This document shows, in pieces, positions 51,301 through 56,040 of a stretch of 64,000 nucleotides of DNA; within the stretch, counting starts at the first letter, position 1; every line of letters begins with the position of its first letter. The position numbers were made by a program, and so were the translations under genes. The stretch covers positions 124,001 through 188,000 of the forward strand of contig JADLSH010000273.1 of assembly GCA_016169945.1 (NCBI GenBank). Direction: 5' to 3'. This stretch comes from Trachythela sp. YZ-2020 (taxonomy: Eukaryota; Cnidaria; Anthozoa; Malacalcyonacea; Clavulariidae). Below the pieces are notes generated by a model. That model saw only the letters and a list, made by a program, of their open reading frames with translations. It had not been told where the DNA came from and did no database searches.

Positions 51301-54300
51301 TATTTATTTCAGGTTCAACCTATTTGGGTTTCATCTAGTGTATTGTGAGAACAACGAAGTTTCAAAAACTGTATTCATCGGAAAAGCTCGCTTTGTTCAT
51401 AATGATATCTGTATCTGTGTGTTTAATGTTCGATTTACTTTTTTTTATCCATATTTTGCTTGGGATTTAAGAGCGAAACATGCACTGCAATAATAACCGT
51501 GGAATCGTTATGAAACGGCACTAGGGCTCGAGAGTACGTTTGCCAGGAACGCGGTCCAAATCATAATCTTCTTTCGGGCGTCATCCAAAAGGACTGTTTG
51601 TTTTATATAAATTAACTTTTTTGTTTACTATTACACTCAAATAAGCCTTACTATTGATCCATAAAGGGCTGCCTTATATTTTGATATATTACAATGAGAT
51701 TTTTATGCTATATAGACTAAGATGTTTTAAATTGAACAAGACGCCTGCTCAGAGGTTAACTCGTCCAGCGACGGGCAGAAAAATGAACAACCTGTTGCTT
51801 GGGGTGCAATGCTAGAGATTAACACCTTATATCAAATTACGTACTTGTTTATACCAAGACGAACAAAGCTGTTACCGCACGGAGTGCATGCAACACAATC
51901 ACTCTTGATCTTTTGAGGGCTTACCTTTACACTTCATGCCACTTAGTGGAAAGCCTCAGTCTAATCCTTTTGTATTACCCTTTCTGATTAACCACTTATA
52001 TGTAGCAGTGTTTTACCTATGTTGGCATCCTCCTGGACATTTAAGGGTGTCAAGGAATCTCGATGCGCCCCAAATCTGAATTAAGAAGTAATATAGATAA
52101 ACCTGATTCGATTCAACTCAGCCTGTCATAATTCGGACATCCGGAGTTGTTCCATGAAAAATGCATGCTATTTTAATATGAATAATTGATGTAATCCAGA
52201 GTAGTGCGACGTAATGCAATATCCACCAAAAGCAAAATTATGGACCAAAAAATAGTATTTAAGAATTAAGATCAATTTTCGATCCAAATTTCGAACTTTC
52301 GAAGTTGCTGCGCTCACAAAAACATTTTAATCCAACACGCAAGGAAGTCGAGAGTACGACACGATTTGAAATCCATGAAAAAGAGATACAATGCGGTGAA
52401 AGTTTAACGAAATTGTTTGAAATATTTAACCCAGTCCTTGCGTAAGCCGCATTATTTGATTTGATAGCACGTGAACTTTACCCCTATTATCCAGAATTTG
52501 TATTTTTGCCTTGATGTAAATGACTAAGCACATTTTGACGAATAGATTTGGGTAAACTGTGGAAATGCCAATGTTTGTCAGTGACACCAGGACGACGACT
52601 AAAACAGAAAATTAGCATTTTAAATCTCCACCGCGCCTACTTGTACGGCCATGCCGAGCCATAAGCATTATTTGAGCGTGCATTTTGAAAATGCCGAAAA
52701 TTAACCTAAAAGGCATATTCAACTCGATAAGGGGCAGTTAATTATTTAAGTTTATAATTTTGCAATGTCGATATAGTATTTTCATGTCAGTCCAAGGAAA
52801 ATTGGCTTATTGTTGTGGCCCATCCCTTGTCATTTGACACAAATTCATGGTCCACCCCTGCTAAGATTATACTATAATTCTACGATGATAAAAATATTAG
52901 TATAATTGTAAATATATCTCTGTTCTATGTTTCAAATATGAAAACGAAGTGGCTATATTTACGGGACCGTAAACGCACTTCGCTAGGCTATGCTTACGGC
53001 ACTTTTGTTCTTAGTGCCCATGCCACAGCCCGTGCGCTACAACTCGCGTGGTGAAAAGTGAAAATTGAGATTTAGGAATACCTTTCCTAACACAAAACTA
53101 AAACCTAATCACAAAGACAAAGAAAATAAAAACAGATCTCTGAAAACTGAAACTATTTAAAAACAGTGAAGAAAAGGTGCCTTTAATAGCGCTAGGGAAT
53201 CGAACTTGGGCGCTTGAAAAATTTGAAACCTTGCCCCTAACAATAAACACATAACTGCTTCGTTCTTCAATTTACAGCACCCCGACCCCGCGTTTTCTAC
53301 CAAACCGTTTAGTAGGCCGTTTTTGTCGCTTTCAACTAATTTTACAAGGAGCTCCAATTTCAAACATCGGTCAAAATATGTTAATATTGTATCGCAAATA
53401 AAATGTTGGTTAAGTCTTTTTGGGACACCCGTGGACTTGCTCCAAGTCTTTCTCTCGAAGGCGTTTATTTGGGAGCTATGAACTGCGCGCGAAATTGCGG
53501 GTGGGAAGAATTTAAACACGGCGGGCGGGAGGCATGGAAATTGTGAGTGGAGGAATTGGGAGGCGTTTCTCCTCTCCCAATTTTATCGCCTCCCGCCATC
53601 TTTAAATTCATCGCGCCCTTTATAACTCCTAAATAAAAACCCCGTTGAGAGAAAGATTTGGAGCAGGTCTATATAGGACACCCGCTATTCGCTATTGTTC
53701 TCCAAAGGCCGTCATTTTTCCCGCGCGGGCGAAGTGACCTATTTGAGTCGCGTGATTAATCAATCACGCGGGTATACCAATAAATTTGAATGTAGTTCAA
53801 CTTTCATGCGTGTCCGCGAGCAGTAAAGAGGACAGAAACTTCCCACGCTAGACACCTACACCGCAGGTTGAAACATGTTCACTCCGCCCGCGCAGTCCTG
53901 AGAAAACTATTTGAATGCTGACCACGAAATGTCCCTTGCTACGTCCCTTAATAATTACCCATGTTATGCAAATTTGAATTATGCACATGCCAGATTCGAC
54001 AAGTCAAACTTAATCGAATTTGCTCGAACTATATCACATTCGTGTACGACACAATTTTAATTTCTTTACCTATTTAAAAAGATGCGCGCCACAAGGGCAG
54101 GGAACTTCGACGAAGTGAAGTGCAATTACAGGGTTCCCAAAATTTGGGATCGAAGGATGAAACCTGCATGAAACTCTCCTGACGTACATATGTATTGTTT
54201 TTATTTATAGCCACCTCTGAACTACAAATCAGATTGAATGGTTCAAGTAACAATATGACTGGAAGGGTTGAAATCTATCTTCCGAAACTTGGCTGGGGCA

Positions 54301-54536
54301 CGGTGTGTGATGATTTCTGGGATATTACTGATGGTAACGTCGTCTGCCGTCAGTTGGGTTTCACTGGAGCGAATATGACAAGACAAGAAGCTTACTATGG
54401 CAAAGGAAGTGGTCCTATATTGCTTGATGATGTTAAGTGCTCTGGTAAGGAATCCTATATTTGGGATTGCAATCACCTTGGATGGAACAAACATGACTGT
54501 TCCCATTGGGAAGATGCTGGTGTGGAATGTTACTAA
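3142..54536 (+). CDS. Secreted YWTD-propeller / EGF / SRCR protein, nine coding exons (whole gene model)
   Basis: Coding segments are 3142-3394, 7419-7797, 22820-23223, 24398-24508, 29811-29933, 32491-32616, 39542-39664, 42088-42219 and 54211-54536. Each is bounded by AG/GT; the first and second introns are phase 1 and 2, all later ones phase 1. They total 1977 nt, exactly 658 codons plus TAA. Domains in order: signal peptide (about 1-25), Cys-rich segment (to 84), LDL-receptor class B propeller (about 86-345), capping EGF (346-382), two EGF pairs (383-465 and 466-550), SRCR (551-658). A YWTD propeller followed by EGF is the LDL-receptor/LRP arrangement, but with no LDL-A repeats or membrane anchor the product should be soluble, perhaps a ligand-binding or innate recognition protein (inference). 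Introns are 1.2 to 15 kb and full of transposons. Upstream non-coding exons and extra exons in the longest introns cannot be excluded. No symbol is assigned because I recognise the domains, not an orthologue. Confidence 0.8.
3650..5230 (-). pseudogene. Ty3/Gypsy-like retrotransposon relic: integrase and C-terminal tail, minus strand
   Basis: On the minus strand 4896-4507 encodes an integrase core: FSTHGIP, then [11 protein letters not shown] (second catalytic Asp) and GQVEGFNK (third catalytic Glu). Two further frames down to about 3988 carry the C-terminal tail, including YTVTDYRK-like and VRDARKFKF segments, with frameshifts between them. Just downstream on that strand a purine-rich tract (about 3824-3836) precedes a TGTAATATTC that may begin the 3' LTR. 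No gag, protease or reverse transcriptase remains. It lies inside intron 1, antisense to the host gene, and is split by the MITE at 4894-5140. Confidence 0.72.
4894..5140. mobile_element. Palindromic MITE inserted in the Gypsy integrase
   Basis: A 247-bp element that is almost entirely inverted repeat. The left arm CACAGAATACTATACAGAA is mirrored at the right end, and the arms continue through a shared block (about 4925-5010 and 5025-5112) closing near 5015. It is flanked by the direct repeat ACGAGGG (4887-4893 and 5141-5147), possibly 8 bp if one more base is counted. The interrupted integrase frame resumes beyond it. Confidence 0.8.
6657..6955 (-). repeat. SINE-like insertion with tRNA-like core and inverted arms
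   Basis: Bounded by a 13-bp direct repeat TATCGTCAGTTGA (6644-6656 and 6956-6968), of the length expected for target-primed reverse transcription. Inside, 6701-6760 and 6880-6939 are near-perfect inverted copies bracketing a tRNA-like sequence on the minus strand. The inverted arms are unusual for a SINE and suggest a head-to-head or template-switched insertion. Confidence 0.65.
6744..6815 (-). tRNA. tRNA-like sequence (pseudo-tRNA / SINE head, anticodon position GTT)
   Basis: The minus strand has a TCCCAA/TTGGGA acceptor pairing, a D arm with AGCTCGGTGGTTAGAGC, an anticodon stem CTGGT/ACCAG with loop ACGTTAA, and GGTTCAATTCC as T loop (B box). The loop would place GTT (Asn) at the anticodon, but position 33 is C rather than the invariant U, and the T stem has mismatches. 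I therefore call it a tRNA-derived relic, not a working tRNA gene. Confidence 0.6.
7419..7797 (+). CDS. Exon 2: first half of YWTD (LDL-receptor class B) propeller (residues 85-210)
   Basis: The acceptor is TTCTTTAG|GACCG and the donor GAAGG|GTGAGT; the exon enters in phase 1 and leaves in phase 2. It reads as consecutive YWTD blades: a blade around [18 protein letters not shown], one around [18 protein letters not shown], and the start of the next at IAMDPIEG. In LDL-receptor class B repeats each blade carries a YWTD-like strand followed by I-x-x-A/V-x-L/F-D-G-x-x; [11 protein letters not shown] and [12 protein letters not shown] fit. These propellers bind extracellular ligands or regulate ligand release in LDLR, LRP and nidogen families. 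No frame disruption is seen. Confidence 0.88.
8338..8440. repeat. Hairpin-forming MITE-like inverted repeat
   Basis: ATATACAAACC at the left pairs with GGTTTGTATAT at the right. The arms continue through TTTAT-AGATCTAAAACA and TGTTTTAAATCAGATAAA, leaving a short GC-rich loop near 8385-8395. It is followed by a (TA)n run. Target duplications are not resolvable because of the TA repeat. Confidence 0.55.
9300..11515 (+). pseudogene. CR1/L2-like non-LTR retrotransposon (LINE) ORF2, degraded
   Basis: Reading + strand with frameshifts gives reverse-transcriptase motifs in order: [12 protein letters not shown] (first catalytic Asp), [13 protein letters not shown], and [13 protein letters not shown] (catalytic YADD), then the thumb and C-terminal region ([19 protein letters not shown]). 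The 5' half lacks the endonuclease. A stop at 9546-9548 and frameshifts near 9800 and 11240 disable it. The tail ends in AATTATTATTATTATTAATT (11490-11510), typical of CR1/L2 elements with short microsatellite tails. The RT frame is interrupted exactly by a hAT MITE at 10266-10434. It lies in sense orientation within intron 2. Confidence 0.85.
10266..10434. mobile_element. hAT-type MITE inside the LINE reverse transcriptase
   Basis: A 169-bp insertion with terminal repeats CATAGTCGTAGGAA and TTCCTACGCCACTG and a perfect 8-bp target duplication CCAGTAAG (10258-10265 and 10435-10442). The interior is G- and C-rich (GGGGGGCACGTGCCCCC). Eight-bp duplications and CA(G)TGGCGTA-like tips are hAT hallmarks. 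The RT frame is continuous across the site when one target copy is discounted. Confidence 0.88.
11776..13010 (-). pseudogene. Degraded coding relic with DTDVLLIL / HDTTS motifs, unnamed family
   Basis: Minus-strand translation in shifting frames gives [13 protein letters not shown] near 12960, [15 protein letters not shown] near 12230-12190, and a block near 12090-12050 resembling LTGHDTTS, followed by about 85 open residues to 11776. The order DTDV(V/L) then (F)HA-x-TGxDTTS is one I associate from memory with large, multi-copy, poorly characterised invertebrate proteins, but I cannot name the family. Several stops and frameshifts show it is dead. Confidence 0.4.
13750..14076. mobile_element. 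hAT-type MITE
   Basis: A 327-bp element with terminal repeats CAGTGGCGTAACG and GTTACGCCACTG and a perfect 8-bp target duplication AGTACAGT (13742-13749 and 14077-14084). The interior carries the G/C-rich block and the GAAATTCCATTT..GGGGGAAGATTT segment shared with several repeats in this window. No transposase. Confidence 0.93.
14160..14345 (-). pseudogene. Short coding relic, unnamed
   Basis: The minus strand reads [19 protein letters not shown], then [16 protein letters not shown] and [11 protein letters not shown] before a stop. The unbroken coding-like composition of about 55 residues and its basic C terminus resemble, from memory, a repeated invertebrate protein family, but there is no start, no flanking exon and no name I can support. 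It may belong to the same dead locus as 11776-13010. Confidence 0.3.
16349..17098. mobile_element. Nested MITE with TAA target duplication (PIF/Harbinger-like?)
   Basis: Terminal repeats GGGACCGGTCATTATTTA and its complement lie at each end, flanked by TAA (16346-16348 and 17099-17101). A 3-bp TAA/TTA duplication with GG-starting tips suggests PIF/Harbinger. The subterminal zones are G-tracts on the left and repeated C-tracts on the right (about 16980-17085). No coding capacity. Confidence 0.65.
17409..17542. repeat. Inverted repeat / hairpin MITE
   Basis: CTTACTAAC at the left and GTTAGTAAG at the right begin arms of about 60 bp. These include TCTGTACGGTAAAATATCAAG and its complement (arms about 17430-17450 and 17503-17523). 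The loop is near 17470-17485. It lies inside the 2.5-kb hAT-like element. Confidence 0.65.
19085..19862. mobile_element. hAT-type MITE, 778 bp
   Basis: Terminal repeats TAGGGATGAGCCGATC and GATCAATCGGCTCATCCCTA (one indel between them) with a perfect 8-bp target duplication GTTATACT (19077-19084 and 19863-19870). The subterminal regions repeat GCCGAT/ATCGGC many times. No transposase. The TAGGG..CCCTA tip class differs from the CAGTGGCG class elsewhere, so at least two hAT lineages were active. Confidence 0.92.
19874..20020. mobile_element. Small palindromic MITE
   Basis: A 147-bp sequence with tips GGGGCCGGTTGTATAAAA and TTTTATACAACCGGCCCC and interior TTAACTATAGTTA-type pairing. It sits only 4 bp from the target duplication of the neighbouring hAT MITE. 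No clear target duplication. Confidence 0.7.
20100..20520 (-). pseudogene. 5'-truncated LINE, C-terminal end
   Basis: The minus strand encodes the last about 70 residues of a LINE ORF2 ([33 protein letters not shown]), then a short 3' UTR and an (AAATT)n tail at 20107-20130. It has no RT core, consistent with abortive reverse transcription. Confidence 0.6.
20530..21705 (-). pseudogene. 5'-truncated LINE, RT thumb and C-terminal domain
   Basis: The minus-strand frame 21699-21019 (226 residues) matches the region following the RT palm in Jockey/CR1-type LINEs: [48 protein letters not shown] and [10 protein letters not shown]. The 3' region runs to an A-rich TAAAATAAAAATAAATAAAA tail at about 20535-20560. 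Orientation is antisense to the host gene. Confidence 0.75.
21910..22430 (-). pseudogene. 5'-truncated CR1/L2-like LINE, C-terminal end with ATT tail
   Basis: The minus strand reads [31 protein letters not shown], then in another frame [17 protein letters not shown] and AIKTYLFN, the typical end of L2/CR1 ORF2. The tail is (ATT)n at 21916-21930. A short tandem duplication near 22290-22375 repeats the ELLNQYTP coding block. A frameshift separates the two parts. Confidence 0.7.
22820..23223 (+). CDS. Exon 3: second half of YWTD propeller (residues 211-345)
   Basis: The acceptor TTCTATGTAG|A adds one base to the GG left by exon 2 to make Gly. The join reads DPIEG then [14 protein letters not shown], a continuous class B blade, which strongly supports removal of the 15-kb intron. 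Further blades centre on [42 protein letters not shown] and [10 protein letters not shown], completing a six-bladed propeller of about 260 residues. The exon ends in GAAG|GTAAAT, phase 1. The later blades are less canonical than those of exon 2, with degenerate YWTD positions, which is common in distal blades. Confidence 0.87.
23224..24397. other. Intron 3
   Basis: Bounded by GTAAAT and TTATTGACAG. Apart from a fragment resembling a MITE end near 23365-23395 (C-tract followed by CTACGGGCCTGG) I see nothing in it. Confidence 0.5.
24398..24508 (+). CDS. Exon 4: EGF-like module capping the propeller (residues 346-382)
   Basis: The acceptor TTATTGACAG and donor ACAG|GTATAT give a 111-nt symmetric phase 1-1 exon. 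The translation has the six-cysteine EGF spacing: [12 protein letters not shown], then [12 protein letters not shown] and a final SC. It lacks the D-x-D/N-E calcium-binding start seen in the later modules. In LDL-receptor family proteins an EGF module directly follows the propeller and packs against it, so this position is expected. The exon is too short to stand out as an open reading frame and was found by reading the AG/GT frame. Confidence 0.85.
27780..28398 (+). pseudogene. hAT transposase relic, copy A (C-terminal dimerisation region)
   Basis: The + strand reads [17 protein letters not shown], then [27 protein letters not shown] and [20 protein letters not shown]. The last block is the signature of the hAT C-terminal dimerisation domain, here of the type fused to zinc-finger (ZMYM-like) transposases. 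In-frame stops (for example after SFKA and before MIGEV) and a 1-bp loss after NTHK disable it. Confidence 0.75.
28422..28841. mobile_element. hAT-type MITE (copy A)
   Basis: Tips CAGGGGCGTAACTTGG and AGTTACGCCCCTG, with perfect 8-bp target duplication CATTTACG (28414-28421 and 28842-28849). The interior contains the family block GGGGGTATGGGGGCAGGCTG. It is shorter than its copy-B partner because of an internal deletion. Confidence 0.92.
29040..29347. mobile_element. hAT-type MITE (copy A), degenerate tips
   Basis: Target duplication GTAGTCAG (29032-29039 and 29348-29355), tips AGGTGGCGTAGC and GGTTACGGCCTTG. The tips are less well paired than in the other elements. Confidence 0.7.
29360..29560 (-). 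repeat. Fragment of the dispersed MITE family, reverse orientation (copy A)
   Basis: A reverse-complement block with GAAATGGCATTTTAGGG and GGGCATGCCCCCATACCCC matches the interior seen at about 32905-33000 and 60610-60710. Ends are not resolvable. The same fragment is present at about 39090-39290 in copy B. Confidence 0.55.
29811..29933 (+). CDS. Exon 5: calcium-binding EGF module, copy A (residues 383-423)
   Basis: A 123-nt phase 1-1 exon between TTCTATTTAG and ATTG|GTACGT. It begins [10 protein letters not shown], the calcium-binding EGF consensus D-x-D/N-E-C, and continues with [16 protein letters not shown]. The N-x-T and the G-S-Y/F-x-C-x-C core are typical. It has a near-identical partner at 39542-39664 created by segmental duplication. 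Confidence 0.88.
30040..30444. mobile_element. hAT-type MITE (copy A) with inverted interior relative to copy B
   Basis: Tips CAGGGACGAAACTACC and AGTTTTGCCCCTG. Target duplication GTCGACAT / GTCGATAT (30032-30039 and 30445-30452), one mismatch. The central segment 30109-30321 is the reverse complement of the corresponding segment in copy B. Confidence 0.85.
32491..32616 (+). CDS. Exon 6: EGF-like module with eight cysteines, copy A (residues 424-465)
   Basis: A 126-nt phase 1-1 exon between GTTCTCTTAG and GCTTTG|GTAGGT. It starts [14 protein letters not shown] and continues [18 protein letters not shown], then NGTEC. Eight cysteines are present instead of six, because two CxC-type positions (CGC, CKCGC) add a pair. 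It retains the calcium-binding start and the N-T-E-G-S core. It is paired with exon 8 by duplication. Confidence 0.85.
32734..33360. repeat. Dispersed repeat (MITE-derived), also at 60520-61012
   Basis: The left tip is CAGAGGCGAAACTACC, close to the hAT tip at 30040. From about 32850 the sequence aligns with 60560-61012, including GGGGGCATGCTCCCCC, a shared ACCGATCGTACCTACGCAA block and GACGATTCCCTGCTA. The right terminal repeat is not identified. The duplication boundary of copy A (32822) falls inside this repeat; copy B keeps only its first part (42337-42424). Confidence 0.65.
33350..36140 (-). pseudogene. Ty3/Gypsy-like retrotransposon, internally deleted, minus strand
   Basis: On the minus strand, 5' to 3': the end of gag with a CCHC zinc knuckle ([19 protein letters not shown], 35270-35150); an RT N-terminal region ([39 protein letters not shown]; 34836-34519) running to [15 protein letters not shown] near 34480; then an abrupt switch near 34395 to the integrase core ([34 protein letters not shown]) and IN C-terminus near 33950 ([18 protein letters not shown]). 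A purine tract at 33602-33612 precedes TGATGTAG, the likely start of the 3' LTR (33601 downward). RT palm, RNase H and the IN N-terminus are missing. Stops are present. A MULE-like element (35290-36026) splits gag. Confidence 0.82.
35290..36026. mobile_element. MULE-like element with CGAAACGA-rich long terminal repeats
   Basis: 737 bp. Tips GGCATGTACTAAAACCCGAA and its complement, followed by about 110 bp of imperfect (A/G)CGAAACGA(G/C) repeats on one side and their reverse complement on the other. The flanking 9-bp direct repeat CTTCGGTTT (35281-35289 and 36027-36035) is the length expected for Mutator-like elements. The AT-rich centre (about 35440-35890) has no transposase. It interrupts the gag frame of the Gypsy relic, which continues on both sides. 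Confidence 0.85.
36140..37245 (-). pseudogene. CR1/L2-like LINE fragment, minus strand
   Basis: The minus-strand frame 37217-36663 gives RT motifs [25 protein letters not shown] and [14 protein letters not shown] second frame 36560-36318 gives [12 protein letters not shown] and LHWLPINY. A third, near 36240-36150, gives [15 protein letters not shown]. It is related to but distinct from the LINE at 9300. Its 5' side is cut by the start of duplication copy B at 37246, and its 3' side abuts Gypsy sequence near 36140. Confidence 0.8.
37440..38068 (+). pseudogene. hAT transposase relic, copy B
   Basis: Same blocks as copy A. This copy keeps the frame at its end: after [17 protein letters not shown] it continues through [18 protein letters not shown] to a stop at 38067-38069, showing the normal end of the dimerisation domain. 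Earlier stops remain, so it is not functional. Confidence 0.75.
38088..38565. mobile_element. hAT-type MITE (copy B)
   Basis: Partner of 28422-28841, with the same tips and the perfect 8-bp target duplication CATTTACG (38080-38087 and 38566-38573). At 478 bp it retains a segment of about 58 bp (near 38300-38370) that copy A has lost. Confidence 0.92.
38769..39076. mobile_element. hAT-type MITE (copy B), degenerate tips
   Basis: Partner of 29040-29347, with target duplication GTAGTCAG (38761-38768 and 39077-39084). Confidence 0.7.
39542..39664 (+). CDS. Exon 7: calcium-binding EGF module, copy B (residues 466-506)
   Basis: The duplicate of exon 5, same length, same splice sites (TATTTAG acceptor, ATTG|GTACGT donor) and phase 1-1. 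All six cysteines and the DIDEC start are conserved. I count six base differences from exon 5, of which five change an amino acid: V to F, P to S, S to F, F to V and I to T. Confidence 0.87.
39772..40154. mobile_element. hAT-type MITE (copy B), interior inverted relative to copy A
   Basis: Tips CAGGGACGAAACTACC and AGTTTCGCCCCTG with perfect 8-bp target duplication GTCGACAT (39764-39771 and 40155-40162). The interior 39841-40040 is the reverse complement of 30109-30321. Short inverted matches (GTTTTGTGAAGT at 39836 and ACTTTACAAAAC near 40041) flank the switch points. Confidence 0.88.
42088..42219 (+). CDS. Exon 8: EGF-like module with eight cysteines, copy B (residues 507-550)
   Basis: The duplicate of exon 6, 132 nt, phase 1-1, between TTCTCTTAG and CTTGG|GTAAGT. 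It starts [14 protein letters not shown] and keeps all eight cysteines. A 6-bp in-frame insertion adds two residues after CGCKR. Further replacements include V to D, F to S, P to S, G to E, A to V, Q to R and F to L relative to exon 6. Confidence 0.86.
44330..45390 (-). pseudogene. Ty3/Gypsy-like relic: RNase H end and integrase, minus strand
   Basis: The minus strand reads [15 protein letters not shown] (end of RNase H), then [14 protein letters not shown] and [16 protein letters not shown] (remains of the integrase zinc-binding region), then in other frames a block resembling [13 protein letters not shown], an LVISDNGS block near 44660 (second catalytic Asp) and [20 protein letters not shown] near 44560. 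Farther on it gives a C-terminal block [11 protein letters not shown] and HDHIRHETP near 44400. There are many stops and frameshifts. This lineage differs from the two other Gypsy relics in the window. Confidence 0.65.
46293..46539. mobile_element. hAT-type MITE
   Basis: 247 bp, tips CAGGGCCGGATTAAC and GTTAATCCGGCCCTG, with perfect 8-bp target duplication GATGTATT (46285-46292 and 46540-46547). The interior has four tandem variants of ATGGGCGTG (46409-46488) and paired GCGCGAGGCCC blocks. Confidence 0.94.
46615..46674 (+). repeat. Short direct repeat
   Basis: A 24-bp unit beginning GCGCATGATCATTAGC occurs at 46615-46638 and again at 46651-46674 without mismatch. Each contains the palindrome ATGATCAT. 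Confidence 0.75.
47281..48630 (+). pseudogene. Penelope-like element 3' part with GIY-YIG endonuclease
   Basis: The + strand 47565-47765 encodes [29 protein letters not shown] and [11 protein letters not shown], the Cys-bearing GIY-YIG endonuclease arrangement of Penelope-like retroelements. A second frame continues [19 protein letters not shown] and KIRAPCPIQ, then RQEMRLIS. The reverse transcriptase is absent. Upstream, 47281-47325 (AATCTACCTGAAAAATTCAA, then ACGTTTCGAGCG) reappears in inverse orientation at about 48575-48628, after an AATAAAGACTATTATTATT tail, consistent with the inverted terminal sequences of this class. The frame carries a frameshift near 47755. Confidence 0.75.
48900..49470 (-). 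pseudogene. Coding-like relic, minus strand, unrecognised
   Basis: One minus-strand frame stays coding-like for about 150 residues with only a few stops: [71 protein letters not shown] and [20 protein letters not shown] do not recognise it. The persistence of frame and the hydrophobic/charged pattern suggest a decayed gene or an exon of an antisense gene rather than chance. Confidence 0.35.
50315..50850. mobile_element. MITE with long imperfect terminal inverted repeats
   Basis: The left arm starts near GGGATATGGCAATAAAAATT (50319) and the right arm ends TTTTATTGCCATATCTC near 50837. The arms match for about 150 bp including AAGTTCTTGAAATATTTTGA-like and CCGCCATCTTGGATT blocks. The centre (about 50480-50650) contains CACAAGCAGGG and its inverse. 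No target duplication is clear and there is no coding capacity. Confidence 0.65.
53427..53700. repeat. Imperfect inverted repeat
   Basis: GGGACACCCGTGGACTTGCT at 53421-53440 pairs with the inverse of GGAGCAGG..AGGACACCCGC near 53690. The arms continue through CTTTCTCTCGA, TTTATTTGGGAG and a GGCGGGAGG/CCTCCCGCC core, turning near 53560. It lies about 500 bp upstream of the SRCR exon, within the intron. Confidence 0.55.
54211..54536 (+). CDS. Exon 9: C-terminal SRCR domain and stop (residues 551-658)
   Basis: The acceptor is TTATTTATAG|CC, phase 1. The exon encodes one scavenger receptor cysteine-rich domain: [47 protein letters not shown] and a closing GVECY, ending at TAA 54534-54536. It has six cysteines, the group A count, yet is encoded by a single exon; group A domains are usually split over two exons and group B domains have eight cysteines in one exon. 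SRCR domains are extracellular and mediate protein or microbial-surface binding in scavenger receptors and related secreted proteins. No transmembrane segment or GPI signal follows. Confidence 0.9.
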
Positions 54537-55175
54537 CATCTCGACCATTCAAAAGCTAGAATACTGGGTTTATTAGACGAGTAGACTTAAAAGCGCTTGA
54601 TTTACGTTGTCCTAGATAAGGTGTTGCCTTCACAATATATAGTTTCTTTATATATTAAAGAAGGGTTTTAGAATTAGCAAATCATGCAGCAATATGGCAA
54701 TGGTTCCATGCAATCGCTGAAATATCTATATATTTCTACATGATTGGAATTGGAGCTAGCCATACTAATTAAATCACGGTTTTAAAATTTCAAAATCGTA
54801 ATAATACTTAAGCAATAATACAGCGTAAGTTTTTAGTGATTAAATATATATTGGCTTTAGATTTGCTCAAGTACAGTAACTTGGCATATAGGTTGCAGAG
54901 AAAGCATACATATATGCACCAAAGTAAGATGATGTGAAAAGGTGGCTTGTGTGTGACATGTATTGCTTTCAAATGCTTCTTTGTTTTATGTTGCGTTTAG
55001 AGTTTGTAGGAGATTTAACTTGTTGTATACAATAGTATTTTGTAGTGGTTTTTCGCAACATCGTTTTATCTTTTATTGTTATGTAAATAGCATTTGCACT
55101 GCCGTAACCGGCAGCTGCTATTGAGATTTCACCCAGTAAATATAGAACAATTAAAACGATTTTTTTGTGTTTTCT
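54537..55175 (+). terminator. 3' UTR and likely polyadenylation site of the YWTD/EGF/SRCR gene
   Basis: An AT-rich non-coding tail follows the stop. ATTAAA at 55150-55155 is followed directly by a T/GT-rich stretch (55160-55178), the arrangement expected of a metazoan poly(A) signal and downstream element. I see no AATAAA closer to the stop. Confidence 0.45.
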
Positions 55176-56040
55176 TTTATTTGAGATGCGTAGAAAACAA
55201 ATGCGCGCATTAATAAGATGCTACAAATATTTCACTAATACGTTAGACTGAATATGGTTGAATTCTTAGCAAGGGTGGTTGCATACAAATCCCGCTAAAT
55301 TTATTAAGCAAAAAAGTAAAAGTATCGACTCTGTGAATACATGATTTTTCAACCCAAATGGAAAAATTGTGACTACAGAAATTCCATTTGAATTGAATAC
55401 ACGTTTAACTCAGTGGCTTCTCAGGCAGTAAGAATGTTTAAGAATGTTATCAATTACAGTGGGAAAATCCACGTTTCAGGTGGTCGAGCAAAGCCTCCAG
55501 AATTTCGGAGAAAGCCACAATTTGCACTCTTATTTAGTTGTTTGTAGCCTTTCTCTGGTAAAAATTGTCGACAAAGCGTCTATTTCTGTAAGGGTAGTGG
55601 TTCCCCCTCCTACCCCTCTAGAGCCCAACTGGATTTCTTCCACTGTTCGCTTATCTAAAGTTTTATAAGATAACCGGGCTTCGAGAAAAATGGTCAGTAT
55701 ATAATATATTCATTAGGTCATTTTTGGTCTACTTGCTACTAGTAAGAACTGGTGTTGTTGACTGGTTAAAGTAAGTTCATGTTCTGCATCGTTCCCCAGC
55801 GTCTATAAAGAAATAGGGAAAATGAACCGAAGGGCTTGATTTGGGCGAGAACCAGCGCGATCAGCAGATGTGGCATGAAGGATATTGTGAGAAGCCTCAT
55901 TTGGTTTCATCCGACAAAAGATCTGTTTCCTGCAAATTGTGATATTTCGCTGCGCTTCACTAAAATTAATTTTTGAAATTCATGTTATGGAAATAATATG
56001 GAAATCGGTTGTATCCATGGTGTTTCCACAGTATGAAAAT

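Larger units (their letters stand above)
42220..54210. other. Intron 8, about 12 kb
   Basis: Bounded by GTAAGT and TTATTTATAG. Elements are listed separately. In 42430-44330, 49500-50310 and 50860-53420 I see no gene or bounded element. 45950-46030 looks like the minus-strand 3' end of a retroelement (AATAAATAAATGAACGAATG next to a TTTATT tract). I looked for further EGF or SRCR exons and found none. Confidence 0.5.

Noticed and set aside
42425..54210. Additional EGF or SRCR exons in intron 8
   Set aside because: I searched for DxDEC-type starts and Cys-spaced phase-1 exons by eye and found none.
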